Shown here: positions 14,324 through 15,188 of the stretch, piece after piece | Layout of the letters: each line of letters opens with the position of its first letter | Numbering within the stretch: position 1 is the first letter of the stretch | Assembly: GCA_023248415.1 (NCBI GenBank) | Contig: JAHFEP010000052.1 | Location: 1-15,188 of the forward strand | Direction: 5' to 3' | Length of the DNA: 15,188 bases | Source: Nitrospirota bacterium | GTDB taxonomy: Bacteria > Nitrospirota > CAKKRA01 > 9FT-COMBO-42-15 | Position numbers and translations under genes: made by a program | Notes under the pieces: generated by a model | Databases searched by the model: none | What the model was told of the DNA's origin: nothing | The model's input: the letters and a program-made list of their open reading frames with translations, nothing else

Positions 14324-14419
14324 CTGAAACGGAGATGCGGAGAAACGGAGAAGCGGGGAATCGGAGATTTTTTCTTTATTATTTCACCCGCTCTCCCTTT
14401 CACCGTTTCGCCGATTCAG
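14324..14419 (+). repeat. Large imperfect inverted repeat with reiterated CGGAGA units
   Basis: The left arm begins CTGAAACGGAGATGCGGAGA at 14324. The right arm, ending at 14419, reads CTGAATCGGCGAAACGGTGA on the complementary strand, and the two match over roughly 33 bases with scattered mismatches. Between them lies a T-rich loop around 14368-14384. The left arm itself contains several CGGAGA/CGGGGA units. The block could form a long hairpin between the SCP2-like gene and the glycerol-3-phosphate dehydrogenase, acting as a transcript boundary. It looks like a small non-autonomous dispersed element. Confidence 0.65.
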
Positions 14420-14494
14420 TATCTTTTTGTGTCAGGGGCTTTTTACTTTGCCGTCTGGATTACACTTTTAAGGTCGTTATGGGATAAAGCTATT

Positions 14495-15188
14495 ATGAGT
14501 AAAACATACGATATCGCTGTAATCGGCGGCGGGGCGACTGGAACTGGCATTGCGCGTGATGCTGCTATGCGCGGGCTTAAGACTATTCTCATAGAGAAAA
14601 AAGACTTCTCTGCAGGCACAACAGGCGCATGCGGAGGCATGATTCATGGCGGTTCGCGCTATCTCCTCTTTGATGTAGAGACAACAAAGCTCTCCTGCAT
14701 TGACAGCGGCTATATACAGAATATTGCTTCTAACCTGATATTTAGAATACCCTTTCTCATACCAATAATGAAGGACGACAGATACGGCATTGAAAAATGG
14801 GAGGCATTCCTTAAGGTATACGACAAATTTCAAGGATACAAAAGTGGAAAGGCGCATACAAGGCTTACAAAAGAAGATGCCCTGAGATTAGAGCCGGGGC
14901 TTTCGCCCGAGATTGTTGGCGCTGTTACAATGGATGAGTGGGGGATTGATGTGTTCAGGCTCAGTGTTTTAAATGCATTATCTGCTAAAGAGGCAGGCGC
15001 AGAGATAAGGAATCATACAGAGGTTACAGGGTTTTTAAAAAAGGGTCAAAGGGTCAAGGGGCTAAGGGTCAAAGATAAAATATCTGGCAGAATAGATGAT
15101 ATAGAAGCAAAGATAATTGTAAATGCTGCTGGGCCATGGGTGGCTAAGATGGCAAAGATGGCAGGGGCATCTGTGAAATTGAGGCCGA
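14495..15188 (+). CDS. FAD-dependent glycerol-3-phosphate dehydrogenase, N-terminal part (runs off window)
   Basis: The open frame continues to the right edge; 231 residues are visible. The N-terminus has the FAD-binding fold I-G-G-G-A-T-G-T-G-I-A-R-D at 10-22, E-K-K-D-F near the end of the second strand, and H-G-G-S-R-Y-L near 52-58. These are the signatures of GlpD/GlpA-type enzymes that oxidise glycerol-3-phosphate to dihydroxyacetone phosphate and reduce quinone. A second FAD segment, V-N-A-A-G-P-W-V, lies near 210. ATG 14495 is chosen because the fold begins directly after it; the ribosome site is weak. It is separated from the upstream genes by an inverted repeat and so may form its own unit. 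GlpA versus GlpD cannot be settled without the C-terminus. An in-frame GGGTCAA-type tract lies in the middle. Confidence 0.85.
   Translation, partial: MSKTYDIAVIGGGATGTGIARDAAMRGLKTILIEKKDFSAGTTGACGGMIHGGSRYLLFDVETTKLSCIDSGYIQNIASNLIFRIPFLIPIMKDDRYGIEKWEAFLKVYDKFQGYKSGKAHTRLTKEDALRLEPGLSPEIVGAVTMDEWGIDVFRLSVLNALSAKEAGAEIRNHTEVTGFLKKGQRVKGLRVKDKISGRIDDIEAKIIVNAAGPWVAKMAKMAGASVKLRP
15041..15074 (+). repeat. GGGTCAA-type simple repeat inside the dehydrogenase gene
   Basis: Four imperfect AAGGGTCA/AAGGGGCT units follow each other and are read in frame as L-K-K-G-Q-R-V-K-G-L-R-V-K. Such tracts are more usual in spacers of genomes of this kind. The reading frame is not broken. Confidence 0.5.

Noticed and set aside
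14324..14420. CRISPR array suggested by repeated CGGAGA units.
   Set aside because: Units are very short, contiguous and imperfect with no spacers; no cas genes are present. It is an inverted repeat.

Overview
The window is a bacterial segment read almost entirely on the + strand. Genes are tightly packed, with several ATGA-type or longer overlaps, and it is moderately AT-rich by eye. Two paralogous electron-transfer-flavoprotein (ETF) genes, a tungsten-type aldehyde:ferredoxin oxidoreductase, an iron-type alcohol dehydrogenase, a B12-dependent acyl-CoA mutase and a minimal rubrerythrin-like protein point to an anaerobe. The spacers carry palindromic and simple-sequence repeats of a kind common in uncultivated Deltaproteobacteria and Nitrospirota-like genomes. 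That taxonomic guess is inference; no rRNA gene or marker is present.

Layout. 1-2920: the end of an etfB, an acyl-CoA ligase (fadD), a three-hairpin repeat, and a short EtfA carrying two [4Fe-4S] motifs but no C-terminal FAD domain. 2955-3929: a response-regulator protein with an unrecognised N-terminal domain. 3940-6764: a three-gene overlapping unit with acyl-CoA mutase large subunit, its B12-binding small subunit, and a MeaB-type G-protein chaperone. 6809-7086: an orphan antitoxin and the stump of a PIN-domain toxin. 7083-9819: a second, full-length etfB and the aldehyde:ferredoxin oxidoreductase. 9830-10532: a MNT-HEPN (mntA/hepT-like) toxin-antitoxin pair. 10585-11219: a 67-residue ferritin-like protein and an SCP2-like protein. 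11265-14309: a membrane sensor histidine kinase, an iron-containing alcohol dehydrogenase and a second SCP2-like protein. 14324-14419: a large imperfect inverted repeat. 14495-end: a truncated FAD-dependent glycerol-3-phosphate dehydrogenase.

How the parts may work together (inference). The ligase turns acids into acyl-CoAs, the mutase rearranges an acyl-CoA skeleton with MeaB guarding its cofactor, ETF proteins carry electrons from acyl-CoA oxidation, and the aldehyde oxidoreductase and alcohol dehydrogenase interconvert acids, aldehydes and alcohols. The mutase carries Phe90, Ala117 and Gln208. This is the isobutyryl-CoA-mutase pattern rather than the Tyr/Arg of methylmalonyl-CoA mutase, so a generic 'methylmalonyl-CoA mutase' label is probably wrong about substrate.

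The most unusual signal is the first ETF pair. EtfA stops at the end of domain I, and the neighbouring EtfB stops before the C-terminal arm that in ordinary ETFs helps build domain II. Both subunits therefore lack the same structural domain, and two iron-sulfur clusters are fused on. A second point of interest is the 6700-7086 junction, where a shortened meaB, an orphan antitoxin and a cut toxin lie side by side like a recombination scar.
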